DNA of 11,432 nucleotides from CAYNST01 sp964641175 (GCA_964641175.1 CAZXLJ010000103.1:1-11432), one strand, 5' to 3'; numbered from the stretch's first letter, positions 1 through 6,903 are shown. The notes: generated by a model from the sequence alone, not told the origin. Numbers and translations are program-made.

Positions 1-2
1 AA

Positions 3-1295
3 GCAGCAATACCCACAACGCCAGCAACATCACCAACACCAACACCAACACCAACCCCAACACCAACACCAACACCAACACCAACACCAACACCAACACC
101 AACCCCAACACCAACACCAACGCCAACGCCAACGCCAACGCCGACAGGAGAACCGGTGGATCAGGGGCCGCCAAATGCTCAAGGTCAAACGCCGGCATTT
201 CCGGAGCAGACGCGTGCACCTGAAGTGTCTTCGAGCGTAGAATTTACCCAGTCTGTGGTTGCCAGCGGCCTGGTGAATCCTTGGGGAATGGAGTTTTTAC
301 CCGATGGCCGGGTCATGGTGACGGAAAGACCCGGTCGCCTTCGAATAGTGAACCAGGATGGCCAGCTATCCGATCCAATCGATGGTCTGCCAACCGATAT
401 TGATACGCGTAACCAAGGTGGACTTCTCGATGTCAGCTTGGCTCCCGATTTCGAAACTTCCAGAATGGTTTACCTGAGTTTTGCCGAAACCCGTGAAGAC
501 AATAAGACAGGAACGTCAGTCGCCCGAGGTCAGCTGTCTGCAGATGAAACCCGGCTGGACGATGTGGACATTATTTTCCGGCAGGAACCTGCCTGGGATT
601 CCACTCTTCATTATGGTTCTCGAATAGTATGGAACGAGGACGGCACGATCTTCGTCACGCTGGGCGAACGGTCAGTGAACTCAGCGCGCGTTCACGCTCA
701 GAACCTGGATTCACATCTGGGTAAGGTAATCCGAATCCACCCCGATGGCAGTAGCCCTGAAACAAACCCCTTTATCGATGGATCGGGTCTGCCTGAAATT
801 TGGTCGTACGGGCACCGCAATGTTCAAGGTGCGACATCGCATCCCCAAACGGGCGAACTCTGGACCATCGAACACGGAGCGCGGGGCGGTGACGAGCTCA
901 ATCGCCCGCAGGCCGGACGTAATTACGGCTGGCCGGTGGTCACGTATGGCGTGGAATATTCCGGTCAGACAATCGGAGAAGGTGTCACCGCTCAAGAAGG
1001 CATAGAGCAGCCAGTCTATTACTGGGATCCGGTGATCGCACCGGGCGGGATGTTCTTTTATGACGGAGATATGTTTGATGAATGGCGCGGCAATCTGATT
1101 ATATCCTCGCTGACTCCCGGCGGAATCGTGCGACTTGTGTTAAAGGACGGTTTAGTGGTTGGAGAGCAGCGGCTGCTGAGAGATATCGGACGTGTCAGGG
1201 ATGTGGCTCAGCATACGGACGGAGCGATCTGGCTCATAACGGATGCAGCTGAAGGAAGGCTCATCAGGTTGAGCGTGACAACTTCCGGAAGTTGA
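3..1295 (+). CDS. PQQ-dependent soluble aldose sugar dehydrogenase (YliI/Asd-like), secreted, 5'-partial
   Basis: The reading frame is open to the left edge, so the true start and any signal peptide lie outside the window. The first ~48 codons are Ala/Thr/Pro-rich and then a (Pro-Thr)n linker, followed by a beta-propeller of the glucose/sorbosone dehydrogenase family. Family landmarks are NPWGMEFLPDGRVMVTERPG early in the domain, GGLLDVSLAPDF, HYGSRIVW (nt 609 onward; the His corresponds to the general base of this family), SYGHRNVQG, EHGARGGDELN and APGGMFFYDGDMF near the end. Such enzymes oxidise aldoses in the periplasm with PQQ as cofactor. The linker implies an extra N-terminal module or a lipid or membrane anchor upstream. 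An internal GTG at 156 could be mistaken for the start, but it lies just after the linker, would leave no export signal and has no convincing ribosome-binding site. The gene faces nadC and shares a terminator-like hairpin with it. The family is confident; the substrate is unknown. Confidence 0.88.
   Translation, partial: AAIPTTPATSPTPTPTPTPTPTPTPTPTPTPTPTPTPTPTPTPTPTPTGEPVDQGPPNAQGQTPAFPEQTRAPEVSSSVEFTQSVVASGLVNPWGMEFLPDGRVMVTERPGRLRIVNQDGQLSDPIDGLPTDIDTRNQGGLLDVSLAPDFETSRMVYLSFAETREDNKTGTSVARGQLSADETRLDDVDIIFRQEPAWDSTLHYGSRIVWNEDGTIFVTLGERSVNSARVHAQNLDSHLGKVIRIHPDGSSPETNPFIDGSGLPEIWSYGHRNVQGATSHPQTGELWTIEHGARGGDELNRPQAGRNYGWPVVTYGVEYSGQTIGEGVTAQEGIEQPVYYWDPVIAPGGMFFYDGDMFDEWRGNLIISSLTPGGIVRLVLKDGLVVGEQRLLRDIGRVRDVAQHTDGAIWLITDAAEGRLIRLSVTTSGS
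33..143 (+). repeat. Hexanucleotide tandem repeat (CCAACA)n encoding a Pro-Thr linker
   Basis: About 18 in-frame copies of a six-base unit CCAACM/CCAACG are seen, each encoding Pro-Thr. Most units are CCAACA. CCAACC variants occur at 51-56 and 99-104, exactly 48 bases (eight units) apart, and the last units are CCAACG. Because the unit is six bases, gain or loss of copies changes linker length by two residues without breaking the frame. Pro-Thr linkers typically separate domains of secreted enzymes. Confidence 0.95.
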
Positions 1296-1330
1296 TCATA
1301 TTGCAGGAGTAGTAAAGGATAATCTCAAAT

Positions 1331-1363
1331 GCCAGCGAGTCGGGCCCGTGCCCTCTCGCTGGC
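1331..1363. terminator. Hairpin between convergent genes, probable bidirectional terminator
   Basis: A perfect 9-bp inverted repeat, GCCAGCGAG (1331-1339) and CTCGCTGGC (1355-1363), encloses a second 4-bp stem, GGGC (1342-1345) with GCCC (1350-1353), around a CCGT loop. It lies between the stop of the sugar dehydrogenase and the stop of nadC, which face each other. On the plus strand it is followed by a modest T-containing stretch (ATTTTAT). There is no clean U-tract on either strand, so efficiency is uncertain. Confidence 0.75.
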
Positions 1364-1378
1364 CGTCAGTATTTTATC

Positions 1379-2218
1379 TCATCCCTTTGCAATTACGCGC
1401 AGTGACAGATCGATAGCGTGAACATGCTTGGTCAATGCGCCCGACGAGACGTGGCAAGTTCGAAACCCGCGAATATTTGCCAAGGCGGCAAGATCAATAT
1501 TGCCAGAGATTTCGATATCAACAGACGACGGTGCAGACAGCACTTGCTGCAAATCATCAGCTGAAAACTCGTCGAGCATGATACGGTCGATGGGTAAGCT
1601 TGCCGCTTCCTGGTATTCCCGGAAATTCTCCACCTCAACAATTATGGGTCGATCCGGATGTCTGAGCCTGGCTTGGGCGACCGCTGCACTGATACCCCCG
1701 CAGGCAGCAATGTGATTTTCCTTGATCAGATAAGCGTCGTAGAGGCCCAGCCGGTGGTTGTTGCAACCTCCCGTTTTGACTGCATACTTTTGCGCATGTC
1801 GAAGCCCCGGTAGCGTTTTGCGAGTATCAAGTACCGTCACGCCTGCCGGTGCGGCATTTGCCATTTGCCGACTCTTGCTAGCAGTACCCGAAAGAGTCTG
1901 CAGAAAGTTCAACGCCGTGCGCTCTCCAGAAAGTATCGAGCGAGCGTTTCCCTGAAGTGTTAATAGCCGGGTATGCGCCTCCACCAAATCGCCCTCGGCC
2001 ACTTGCCAATTCAAGGCCACACCGCCTAGTTGCGCAAATACTTCATCCACCCAGGGGCGTCCACATACGACGCAAGCTTCTTTGGTAATAATTTCGGCAA
2101 TCACCGTTGCATCTGCAGGTATCAGTGCCGCCGAAATATCACCGGAGCCGATGTCCTCTTCCAACGCATACTGCACCGACTGTGTGATCGATGGCCCAAT
2201 CTGATCGATGTCGATCAC
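1379..2218 (-). CDS. nadC: Nicotinate-nucleotide pyrophosphorylase (quinolinate phosphoribosyltransferase)
   Basis: NadC converts quinolinate and phosphoribosyl pyrophosphate to nicotinate mononucleotide, CO2 and pyrophosphate in de novo NAD synthesis in the cytoplasm. With the chosen start the protein has 279 residues, the usual family length. Recognisable elements are ALEEDIGSGDISAALIP (residues 18-34), TRKTLPGLRHAQKYAV (132-147), GGCNNHRLGLYDAYLIKENH (150-169), VEVEN (194-198), MLDEF (214-218) and the C-terminal SGALTKHVHAIDLSLR (259-274). The start is taken as GTG at 2218 because GGGAG lies seven bases before it and the protein then begins as its relatives do. An upstream in-frame GTG at 2272 would add 18 residues without family support. 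The gene follows the aspartic protease gene on the same strand (65-nt gap) and may be co-transcribed with it. In Pseudomonas nadC also adjoins the DUF1631-ampD-ampE genes. Confidence 0.96.
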   Translation of the reverse strand: MIDIDQIGPSITQSVQYALEEDIGSGDISAALIPADATVIAEIITKEACVVCGRPWVDEVFAQLGGVALNWQVAEGDLVEAHTRLLTLQGNARSILSGERTALNFLQTLSGTASKSRQMANAAPAGVTVLDTRKTLPGLRHAQKYAVKTGGCNNHRLGLYDAYLIKENHIAACGGISAAVAQARLRHPDRPIIVEVENFREYQEAASLPIDRIMLDEFSADDLQQVLSAPSSVDIEISGNIDLAALANIRGFRTCHVSSGALTKHVHAIDLSLRVIAKG

Positions 2219-2251
2219 GAGAATTCTCCCATTAAGAAAACGAGTTTGCGC

Positions 2252-2267
2252 CCAGGCAACCGCCTGG
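2252..2267 (-). other. Small hairpin in the protease-nadC gap
   Basis: CCAGGC (2252-2257) and GCCTGG (2262-2267) form a perfect 6-bp stem with a 4-base loop, between the protease stop and the nadC start. Read on the minus strand, a T-rich stretch follows about eleven bases later, just before the nadC ribosome-binding site. It could be a weak attenuator or processing site, or chance. It would be coding if the longer nadC start at 2272 were used. Confidence 0.35.
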
Positions 2268-2283
2268 CTCACGACATCACCCG

Positions 2284-2802
2284 TCAGAAAACTTGCCGCA
2301 GAGTCAGTTCGCCCTGGCGGTGCACGAATTCTACGTCTTTCAAGGCGCTCATGCCGAGCAATACCTCATCCATTGTTAATCCGGGCGTTATGCTGGCGCG
2401 CACATTAGTCAGTGTGATAGTGCCGATCTGCAGCTGGTTTATGACAGTGGCGTGTGTTTTAACCCGGCCATTGGCAGTGATGTGCATTTCAGCGTCGCCA
2501 GCTTTCAGACCCAGTCGCCGGGCCATCTGGGACGAGAGGGCGACATGCGTAGCGCCAGTATCAATAAGAAAAACTACCGGTTGCTCATTGATTCGGCCGG
2601 AGGTGACGTAGTGGTGTTGGCGGTTGCGCTGGAGGACGACCTGGTTGAAACCCGGGCCTGACTCAGAAAAAGGTGCGCGGTTGGGATTCACGCGGGACTG
2701 CAGCAGGTCACGGAAGAAGAGGGTCAGAAACGATAATGCAATCACCCAACTGACCAGCAGCATGGCTTTCCCGTGTCGTCTGAATGGATTGGTTTCCCTC
2801 AT
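2284..2802 (-). CDS. Membrane-anchored retropepsin-like aspartic protease (clan AA, TIGR02281-like)
   Basis: The product is 172 residues. A basic N-terminus (RRHGK) precedes one hydrophobic segment (residues ~14-31), giving a type II anchor with the rest probably periplasmic. The soluble part has the hallmark of single-domain aspartic proteases: FLIDTGATHVALSSQMARRLGL (residues 78-99; Asp81-Thr82-Gly83), with LLGMSALKDVEF (148-159) near the C-terminus. With only one DTG per chain, the active enzyme would be a homodimer, as in retropepsins. Proteobacterial members are widespread, but their substrates are mostly unknown. ATG at 2802 is chosen; an internal ATG at 2763 with GGGA five bases upstream is an alternative that would start directly at the membrane segment. 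The gene is upstream of nadC on the same strand and divergent from the DUF1631 gene. Confidence 0.86.
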   Translation of the reverse strand: MRETNPFRRHGKAMLLVSWVIALSFLTLFFRDLLQSRVNPNRAPFSESGPGFNQVVLQRNRQHHYVTSGRINEQPVVFLIDTGATHVALSSQMARRLGLKAGDAEMHITANGRVKTHATVINQLQIGTITLTNVRASITPGLTMDEVLLGMSALKDVEFVHRQGELTLRQVF

Positions 2803-2943
2803 TAACTCTGCCTGTTCTAGAAATTGTCAATTAGTGCCAAAAACGGTCTTACTTTGTTTTTTGAAATTATTAACTGCATCACATGGCTTCTACTGCACTG
2901 TGTTAGATTAATAGTAACTCATACTTAAGTATTAATTAAATTC

Positions 2944-2972
2944 TTGGGTTTGAGGTCAACACTACTTATATT
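2944..2972 (+). promoter_or_regulatory. Candidate sigma-70 promoter for DUF1631-ampD-ampE
   Basis: TTGGGT (2944-2949) and TATATT (2967-2972) are separated by exactly 17 bases. The -10 matches five of six consensus bases and the -35 matches three. Transcription would begin near 2979, leaving a short leader before the ribosome-binding site at 2993. Predicted by eye only. Confidence 0.5.
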
Positions 2973-2992
2973 TGCTTAAGTTAGCGCCGTTC

Positions 2993-2998
2993 AGGAGG
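2993..2998 (+). promoter_or_regulatory. Ribosome-binding site deciding the DUF1631 GTG start
   Basis: A full AGGAGG lies five bases before the GTG at 3004. An ATG at 3002-3004 overlaps the GTG but is in a different frame, so GTG is the real start. Confidence 0.85.
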
Positions 2999-3003
2999 CG
3001 AAT

Positions 3004-5148
3004 GTGTCCGATTCGGCAAAAGTTGTCCGATTAAACCCGGAAGCCCAGAGGGCCGTGCGAACCCGCTTGGAGCGTTTACCGGCAGTTGGCCGTACGCTGC
3101 ATGAAAAGGGCAGAACGGCTTTGCAAGAACCTTTGCAACGTCTCTTTGACGAAGTGGACGACGCATTGTTCAACATGGCCGACAAAGCATCGACCAACCA
3201 GGATCAAAACGTATTTTTTGAAGCAATGCGTGAGATCCGTGTGCAACGGGCGAGTCTGGAAAGGCGGTTTCTGGAAGCCATCGACGAATCCTTCGGCAAG
3301 TTGATGGAGCGAAACACGGCTTCGGAATCTTCCAGCACTCTATCGCTCGAGAGCTTGTCACTGGTCATGAATGATGATCTCGAGCAAGTCGTTGCAATGG
3401 AAGCAGCGGTGCGGCGGTGCGGCCGTGAAATGATCACGCAGCTTACAACACTCTGTGACAGTTTCAATGCGATCGTGGTGGTGGCCGTGGACCCTGATAC
3501 GGTTCCTCTTGGTCCCCAGACATTGGCCAGTGCCTTTATGGGGCAAATCAAATCCCTCGATATTGATATTCGCGCCAAGCTGCTGATCTTTAAATTATTT
3601 GATCGTCACGTACTGTCGAGTTTGCCGCCGCTTCATTCAGAACTTGTCCGCATTTTTGCACAACACGGAATTCGACCCCACACGCCCACCGTGGTTGCTC
3701 GCAGGGCTCCGACGCAGGACGTTGACGAAATGCCGGCTGATCTCCAGTCCCGCGCGCATTCCAGTGCCGCCATGATGATGGGATCCGCGCAGTCAGAAGG
3801 CGGCCGCCAGGCTTTGCTTGATGTCTTGTCGTTCATGCAGAAACTGCCAGCCAGTCCAGCCAATAAAGGAGGGGTCGATATTGAACGGGTGTTGGAGAGC
3901 GTTCAGCGTAGGCGGGGACTTTCACTAAATCTAGGCGGCGTCGAGCAGGAAACCATGCGGCTGGTGCAAATGCTGTTTGAGTTCATCCTGCAAGACAAAA
4001 GCCTGGCAGAGCCCATGAAGGAGCAGCTGTCTCGCCTGCAGGTGCCGGTATTGAAAGTCGCATTGATGGATGAAAGTTTCCTCACCGACCGACGTCACGT
4101 AGCTCGCCGCCTGATCAATGAAATATCAGCGGCAGCCCTGGGGTGTGCCGCCAATGGTCAGGACGAATCGATGCTGGCTTTTTTACGGCAGACCGTGGAG
4201 CGTGTAGTTACTGATTTTGATCGGAATATCGACATTTTCAAGGATACTTTGTCGGACTTCTCTGATTACGTGGAAAAAGAACGCCGGCGCGCAGCAATTC
4301 TTGAAAGACGCACGGTTGATGCCGAAGACGGGAAAGCGAAATCTGAGATGGCGCGGGCAAGGGTTACGCAGGCACTCGAGCGCTCCACGCAGGGAATGGA
4401 ACTTCCCGGGCCCGCGCGCGCGCTTATTTTCGGTCCCTGGAGCAATGTCCTGTTTGTGTCCGGTCTGAAGTTCGGTTTTGATTCGGCAGAGTGGGCTGCG
4501 AACCTGCAGATACTTGATGATCTCGTCTGGAGTCTCCAGCAGCGGGAATCGGGTGCCGAGAGACAAAAACTGTTGCGCCTCATTCCGGATCTTGTACAGA
4601 AGCTTCGTAACGGGCTGGATGCGGTTTCCTACAATCCGTTTGAGGTCTCTGAACTGTTGACGGCACTTGAGGAAATACATCTGGCCCGAATACGGGGAGA
4701 GGCTTTAACGAGCGCGGACAGGACGCCCCCCGTTCCGGTCAAAACACCAGAGCCCGCGGGAGTGGTGAGCGCGGATGTACCCACTCTGCATACGGTGGCA
4801 GAGATGCCCACCGAGCAGGATACGATGGAGGCGGCGGAGCTGGCGGACGAAGATCCGCACATGCAGGCGGTGGCAGGATTCTCCCAAGGGTCATGGTTTG
4901 ATCTGACTGATGAAAACGGTAGCGTATTGCGTTGCAGGCTAGCGGCAACCATCAAGGCTACGGGGAAATATATCTTCGTCAATCGCGCTGGTCTCAAAGT
5001 TGCGGAGCGTACGCGCAGTGATCTGGCCAGAGCCCTGAAAAAGGGAGCACTACAAATTCTGGACAACTCCATGCTGTTCGACCGCGCTCTGGAAAGCATA
5101 GTGAGCATGGGGCGGAACTCCCGCAGCACCATGAACCCGGACAAGTAA
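3004..5148 (+). CDS. DUF1631 family protein
   Basis: A 714-residue protein with no signal peptide or membrane segment, so cytoplasmic. It matches my recollection of the DUF1631 family, found in Pseudomonas between nadC and ampD (some database entries mislabel such proteins as thymidine phosphorylase). The N-terminal ~560 residues look mostly helical, with an Arg/Glu-rich stretch (YVEKERRRAAILERR, ~residues 422-436) that may be coiled coil. A low-complexity Pro/Ala/Glu/Thr linker spans ~565-625. A compact C-terminal domain begins WFDLTDENG (residue 631), continues through YIFVNRAGLKVAERT (~656-670) and ends with LFDRALESI (~690). That last domain has a beta-rich, PilZ-like look, but I cannot confirm it and see no clear c-di-GMP-binding RxxxR plus D/NxSxxG pair. 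It is followed 35 bases later by ampD, so co-transcription is likely. No function is established. Confidence 0.88.
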   Translation: MSDSAKVVRLNPEAQRAVRTRLERLPAVGRTLHEKGRTALQEPLQRLFDEVDDALFNMADKASTNQDQNVFFEAMREIRVQRASLERRFLEAIDESFGKLMERNTASESSSTLSLESLSLVMNDDLEQVVAMEAAVRRCGREMITQLTTLCDSFNAIVVVAVDPDTVPLGPQTLASAFMGQIKSLDIDIRAKLLIFKLFDRHVLSSLPPLHSELVRIFAQHGIRPHTPTVVARRAPTQDVDEMPADLQSRAHSSAAMMMGSAQSEGGRQALLDVLSFMQKLPASPANKGGVDIERVLESVQRRRGLSLNLGGVEQETMRLVQMLFEFILQDKSLAEPMKEQLSRLQVPVLKVALMDESFLTDRRHVARRLINEISAAALGCAANGQDESMLAFLRQTVERVVTDFDRNIDIFKDTLSDFSDYVEKERRRAAILERRTVDAEDGKAKSEMARARVTQALERSTQGMELPGPARALIFGPWSNVLFVSGLKFGFDSAEWAANLQILDDLVWSLQQRESGAERQKLLRLIPDLVQKLRNGLDAVSYNPFEVSELLTALEEIHLARIRGEALTSADRTPPVPVKTPEPAGVVSADVPTLHTVAEMPTEQDTMEAAELADEDPHMQAVAGFSQGSWFDLTDENGSVLRCRLAATIKATGKYIFVNRAGLKVAERTRSDLARALKKGALQILDNSMLFDRALESIVSMGRNSRSTMNPDK

Positions 5149-5168
5149 CCTCAAGGCCTCTGCGTCAT

Positions 5169-5173
5169 GGAGG
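5169..5173 (+). promoter_or_regulatory. Ribosome-binding site candidate for ampD
   Basis: GGAGG lies ten bases before GTG 5184, and no comparable motif precedes the in-frame ATGs at 5202, 5235 or 5241. Ten bases is a slightly long spacing, so the start remains unsettled. Confidence 0.5.
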
Positions 5174-5183
5174 TTGTCTGGCC

Positions 5184-5822
5184 GTGCTACGGCTGTGCAT
5201 AATGCGGGCTCTGATTCAGTGCCCGCCAAATCCTATGCAGATGACGTGTCCGTTTGAATCTCCTTCGGGTATCGACCCTTGCGGCTGGTTAGTTCCGGTA
5301 CGCCGCTGTCCTTCGCCCAATTTCAACCAACGACCCGCTGGCACCGGGGTGGATCTCCTCGTTATCCATAACATCAGTTTGCCGCCAGAGCAGTTTGGCG
5401 GAAATTTTGTGGAAGAATTCTTTTGCAACAGGCTAGAGCCTGGGGCCCACCCGTATTTCGCCAGCATTGCCCATTTGCAAGTGTCGGCGCACTGTCTGAT
5501 CCGGCGTGATGGCGAAGTGGTTCAGTTTGTATCTTTTGATGAGCGGGCGTGGCACGCTGGTGCTTCCAGTTTTGCCGGGCGCGCTGACTGCAATAATTAT
5601 TCAGTCGGTATAGAGCTGGAGGGTGCCGACCAGATTCCTTACACCGAACAGCAATATGAAATGCTGGTGCGCCTGACTTGTCTATTATTGAAACGTTACC
5701 CTTCGCTCACGGAGGAGCGACTTGTCGGGCATTCAGATATCGCCCCGACTCGAAAGACGGACCCAGGGCCAGCCTTTGACTGGGTCTATTATCGGAGCAA
5801 GCTGAGTCACGGGAGGCGTTAA
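5184..5822 (+). CDS. ampD: 1,6-anhydro-N-acetylmuramyl-L-alanine amidase AmpD
   Basis: This cytoplasmic zinc amidase (Amidase_2 family) cleaves the lactyl-L-Ala bond of anhydroMurNAc-peptides during peptidoglycan recycling; its loss derepresses AmpC beta-lactamase in species with AmpR. The three zinc ligands expected from E. coli AmpD (His34, His154, Asp164) are present as His62 in VIHNISLPP, His183 in GHSDIAP and Asp193 in RKTDPGPAFDW. The catalytic Glu (Glu144 in IELEG) and Lys (Lys191) are also present. FGGNFVEEFF, SAHCLIRRDGEVVQFV and RAWHAG are likewise family-typical. With GTG 5184 the protein has 212 residues, about 33 residues of N-terminal extension before the conserved GWLVPVRRCPSPNF. 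A shorter start at ATG 5235 or 5241 is possible. The stop is one base from the ampE start, indicating translational coupling. Confidence 0.96.
   Translation: MLRLCIMRALIQCPPNPMQMTCPFESPSGIDPCGWLVPVRRCPSPNFNQRPAGTGVDLLVIHNISLPPEQFGGNFVEEFFCNRLEPGAHPYFASIAHLQVSAHCLIRRDGEVVQFVSFDERAWHAGASSFAGRADCNNYSVGIELEGADQIPYTEQQYEMLVRLTCLLLKRYPSLTEERLVGHSDIAPTRKTDPGPAFDWVYYRSKLSHGRR
5811..5816 (+). promoter_or_regulatory. Ribosome-binding site for ampE inside the ampD end
   Basis: GGGAGG lies seven bases before the ATG at 5824 and overlaps the last codons of ampD. This supports coupled translation of the two genes. Confidence 0.8.
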
Positions 5823-5823
5823 C

Positions 5824-6654
5824 ATGATACTGGTTGAACTGCTCATAGCCTTGGGACTGCTGCAGGTCTGGGGTGCGAAGAACCCCTTTCATTATGACCG
5901 CTGGTTCCAGCGCTGGCTCACTGTTCTCGATTCGACCAACTCACTCGCCATGCAGCACTGGCTACATTTACTCATTGCAATCGGGGTGCCGGCGGTCCTC
6001 GTGGCGCTGGCCTGGTGCCTGACGCCGAGTATCGTCGCCTTCGTGGTTGCGACCGTGGTCCTTATCTACAGTCTCGGACGGGGAGATTTTGGTGCCGGCC
6101 TGGCCGGTTACGCCGAAGCCAGCAATGCCGATTCCTGGGAAGACAGTCTCGCCTATGCGCGGGCACAGGGCATAGATACCGACCATATTCCTGCGGATGA
6201 CTGGCCCCGACTCCATGAACGCATGCTGGAGGCTACGGCTTATCAAGGATTCGAGCGACTGTTTGCCGTGCTTTTCTGGTTCGTATTGCTTGGGCCCGCC
6301 GGCGCACTAATGTATCGGCTGAGCTATCTGTACAACCAGGAGTATCGTCGCAATGTTGCGGAAGACTGGCTTTGGGCACTCGAATGGCCGGCTGCACGGA
6401 TTCTGGGTTTCAGTTTTGCTGTAACCGGCAATTTCGTGGGCTGTATCAACCGTCTGAAATCCGTAGTCGTCGACTGGCAGATACGTACGGGCCAGGTATT
6501 GACGGAAGCCGCCCTGGGAGCGTTGTCTGTGGACAGCGAGCTGGTGCAATCATGCGATGTCACCCAGGCGGAGTTGTTCGCGATCCGGCGGCTCTACGCC
6601 CGAACCTTGTGGTTCTGGCTGACTTGTCTCGCGATCTGGGTGCTGCTGGTGTAA
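5824..6654 (+). CDS. ampE: AmpE inner-membrane protein (beta-lactamase induction / signalling modulator)
   Basis: A 276-residue polytopic membrane protein in the position typical of ampE, one base after ampD. Hydrophobic segments are seen at about residues 2-16, 46-65, 67-84, 145-165 and 261-276. A soluble stretch with acidic and aromatic residues lies between the third and fourth (~86-140). The stretch FERLFAVLFWFVLLGPAGALMYRL (143-166) resembles the FRFYLAPLFW region of E. coli AmpE. AmpE has been described as a sensory-transducer-like protein acting with AmpD, but its biochemical activity is not firmly established. No promoter of its own is needed, given the tight coupling to ampD. Confidence 0.92.
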   Translation: MILVELLIALGLLQVWGAKNPFHYDRWFQRWLTVLDSTNSLAMQHWLHLLIAIGVPAVLVALAWCLTPSIVAFVVATVVLIYSLGRGDFGAGLAGYAEASNADSWEDSLAYARAQGIDTDHIPADDWPRLHERMLEATAYQGFERLFAVLFWFVLLGPAGALMYRLSYLYNQEYRRNVAEDWLWALEWPAARILGFSFAVTGNFVGCINRLKSVVVDWQIRTGQVLTEAALGALSVDSELVQSCDVTQAELFAIRRLYARTLWFWLTCLAIWVLLV

Positions 6655-6711
6655 AAACGCCTGGCTTTGAAACGCCTGAATCCGGTCGCGCGGAGTTAAT
6701 AAAATATTCAC

Positions 6712-6733
6712 TTGCTGCCGATGGAATCAGCAA
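6712..6733 (+). terminator. Possible weak terminator after ampE
   Basis: TTGCTG and CAGCAA form a 6-bp stem with a 10-base loop about 58 bases after the ampE stop, followed by TTATTAT. The stem is short and the U-tract is broken, so termination is uncertain. Confidence 0.35.
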
Positions 6734-6747
6734 TTATTATGGGCGCA

Positions 6748-6838
6748 CTTGCCGGATGGCTGTATATACGTACAGCTCTTCTCCGCACGGACGCAATCAT
6801 GGCATCCTGTTTACGAGCATCGTCAGCCATCCGGCAAG
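6748..6838. repeat. 91-bp segment bounded by a perfect 15-bp inverted repeat
   Basis: CTTGCCGGATGGCTG (6748-6762) recurs as its exact reverse complement at 6824-6838, with 61 bases between. The interior has small palindromes (GTATATAC, TACGTA) but no gene. I see no flanking target duplication. The arm TTGCCGGATG resembles the arm of enterobacterial REP elements, though the interior is longer. It could be a miniature mobile element, a REP-like pair or a structured RNA. Confidence 0.8.
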
Positions 6839-6872
6839 ACCAGAAACCAGTTGACCCGAATAAACCACTCCT

Positions 6873-6903
6873 GTAGTTGCTGGATTACCGCACTTTATCC
6901 AGC
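6873..6903. repeat. REP-like hairpin preceded by GTAG
   Basis: GTAG (6873-6876) precedes GCTGGAT (6879-6885), which pairs perfectly with ATCCAGC (6897-6903) around an 11-base loop. A GTAG tetranucleotide next to a GCYGGAT hairpin is the layout of REP elements mobilised by RAYT transposases. No RAYT gene is in the window, and one copy cannot prove it. Confidence 0.4.

Larger units (their letters stand above)
2803..3003. promoter_or_regulatory. AT-rich divergent promoter region
   Basis: This 201-bp gap separates the leftward protease-nadC pair from the rightward DUF1631-ampD-ampE set. It is much more AT-rich than the flanking genes. It holds a perfect 12-bp palindrome ATACTTAAGTAT (2921-2932) and an adjoining TTAATTAA (2932-2939), which could be an operator. 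On the minus strand a consensus -35 box TTGACA (complement of 2825-2830) is present. Its -10 at 17-bp spacing would overlap the annotated protease start, which fits better with the internal ATG at 2763. Confidence 0.6.

Noticed and set aside
33..143. CRISPR-like or noncoding satellite array
   Set aside because: The units are six bases, contiguous, without spacers, and in frame with the downstream enzyme.
156..158. GTG as the start of the sugar dehydrogenase
   Set aside because: The frame is open through the Pro-Thr repeat to the left edge, there is no clear ribosome-binding site, and this start would give a periplasmic-type enzyme with no export signal.
2030..2611. Plus-strand reading frame of 193 codons across nadC and the protease gene
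   Set aside because: It runs antisense through two recognised genes and its product has no motif.
4413..4423. CG alternating run in DUF1631 as a Z-DNA or regulatory element
   Set aside because: Only eleven bases long and explained by an Ala-Arg-Ala coding stretch in a GC-rich gene.
4183..4680. Minus-strand reading frame within DUF1631
   Set aside because: Antisense shadow of a well-supported gene, with no ribosome-binding site or family resemblance.
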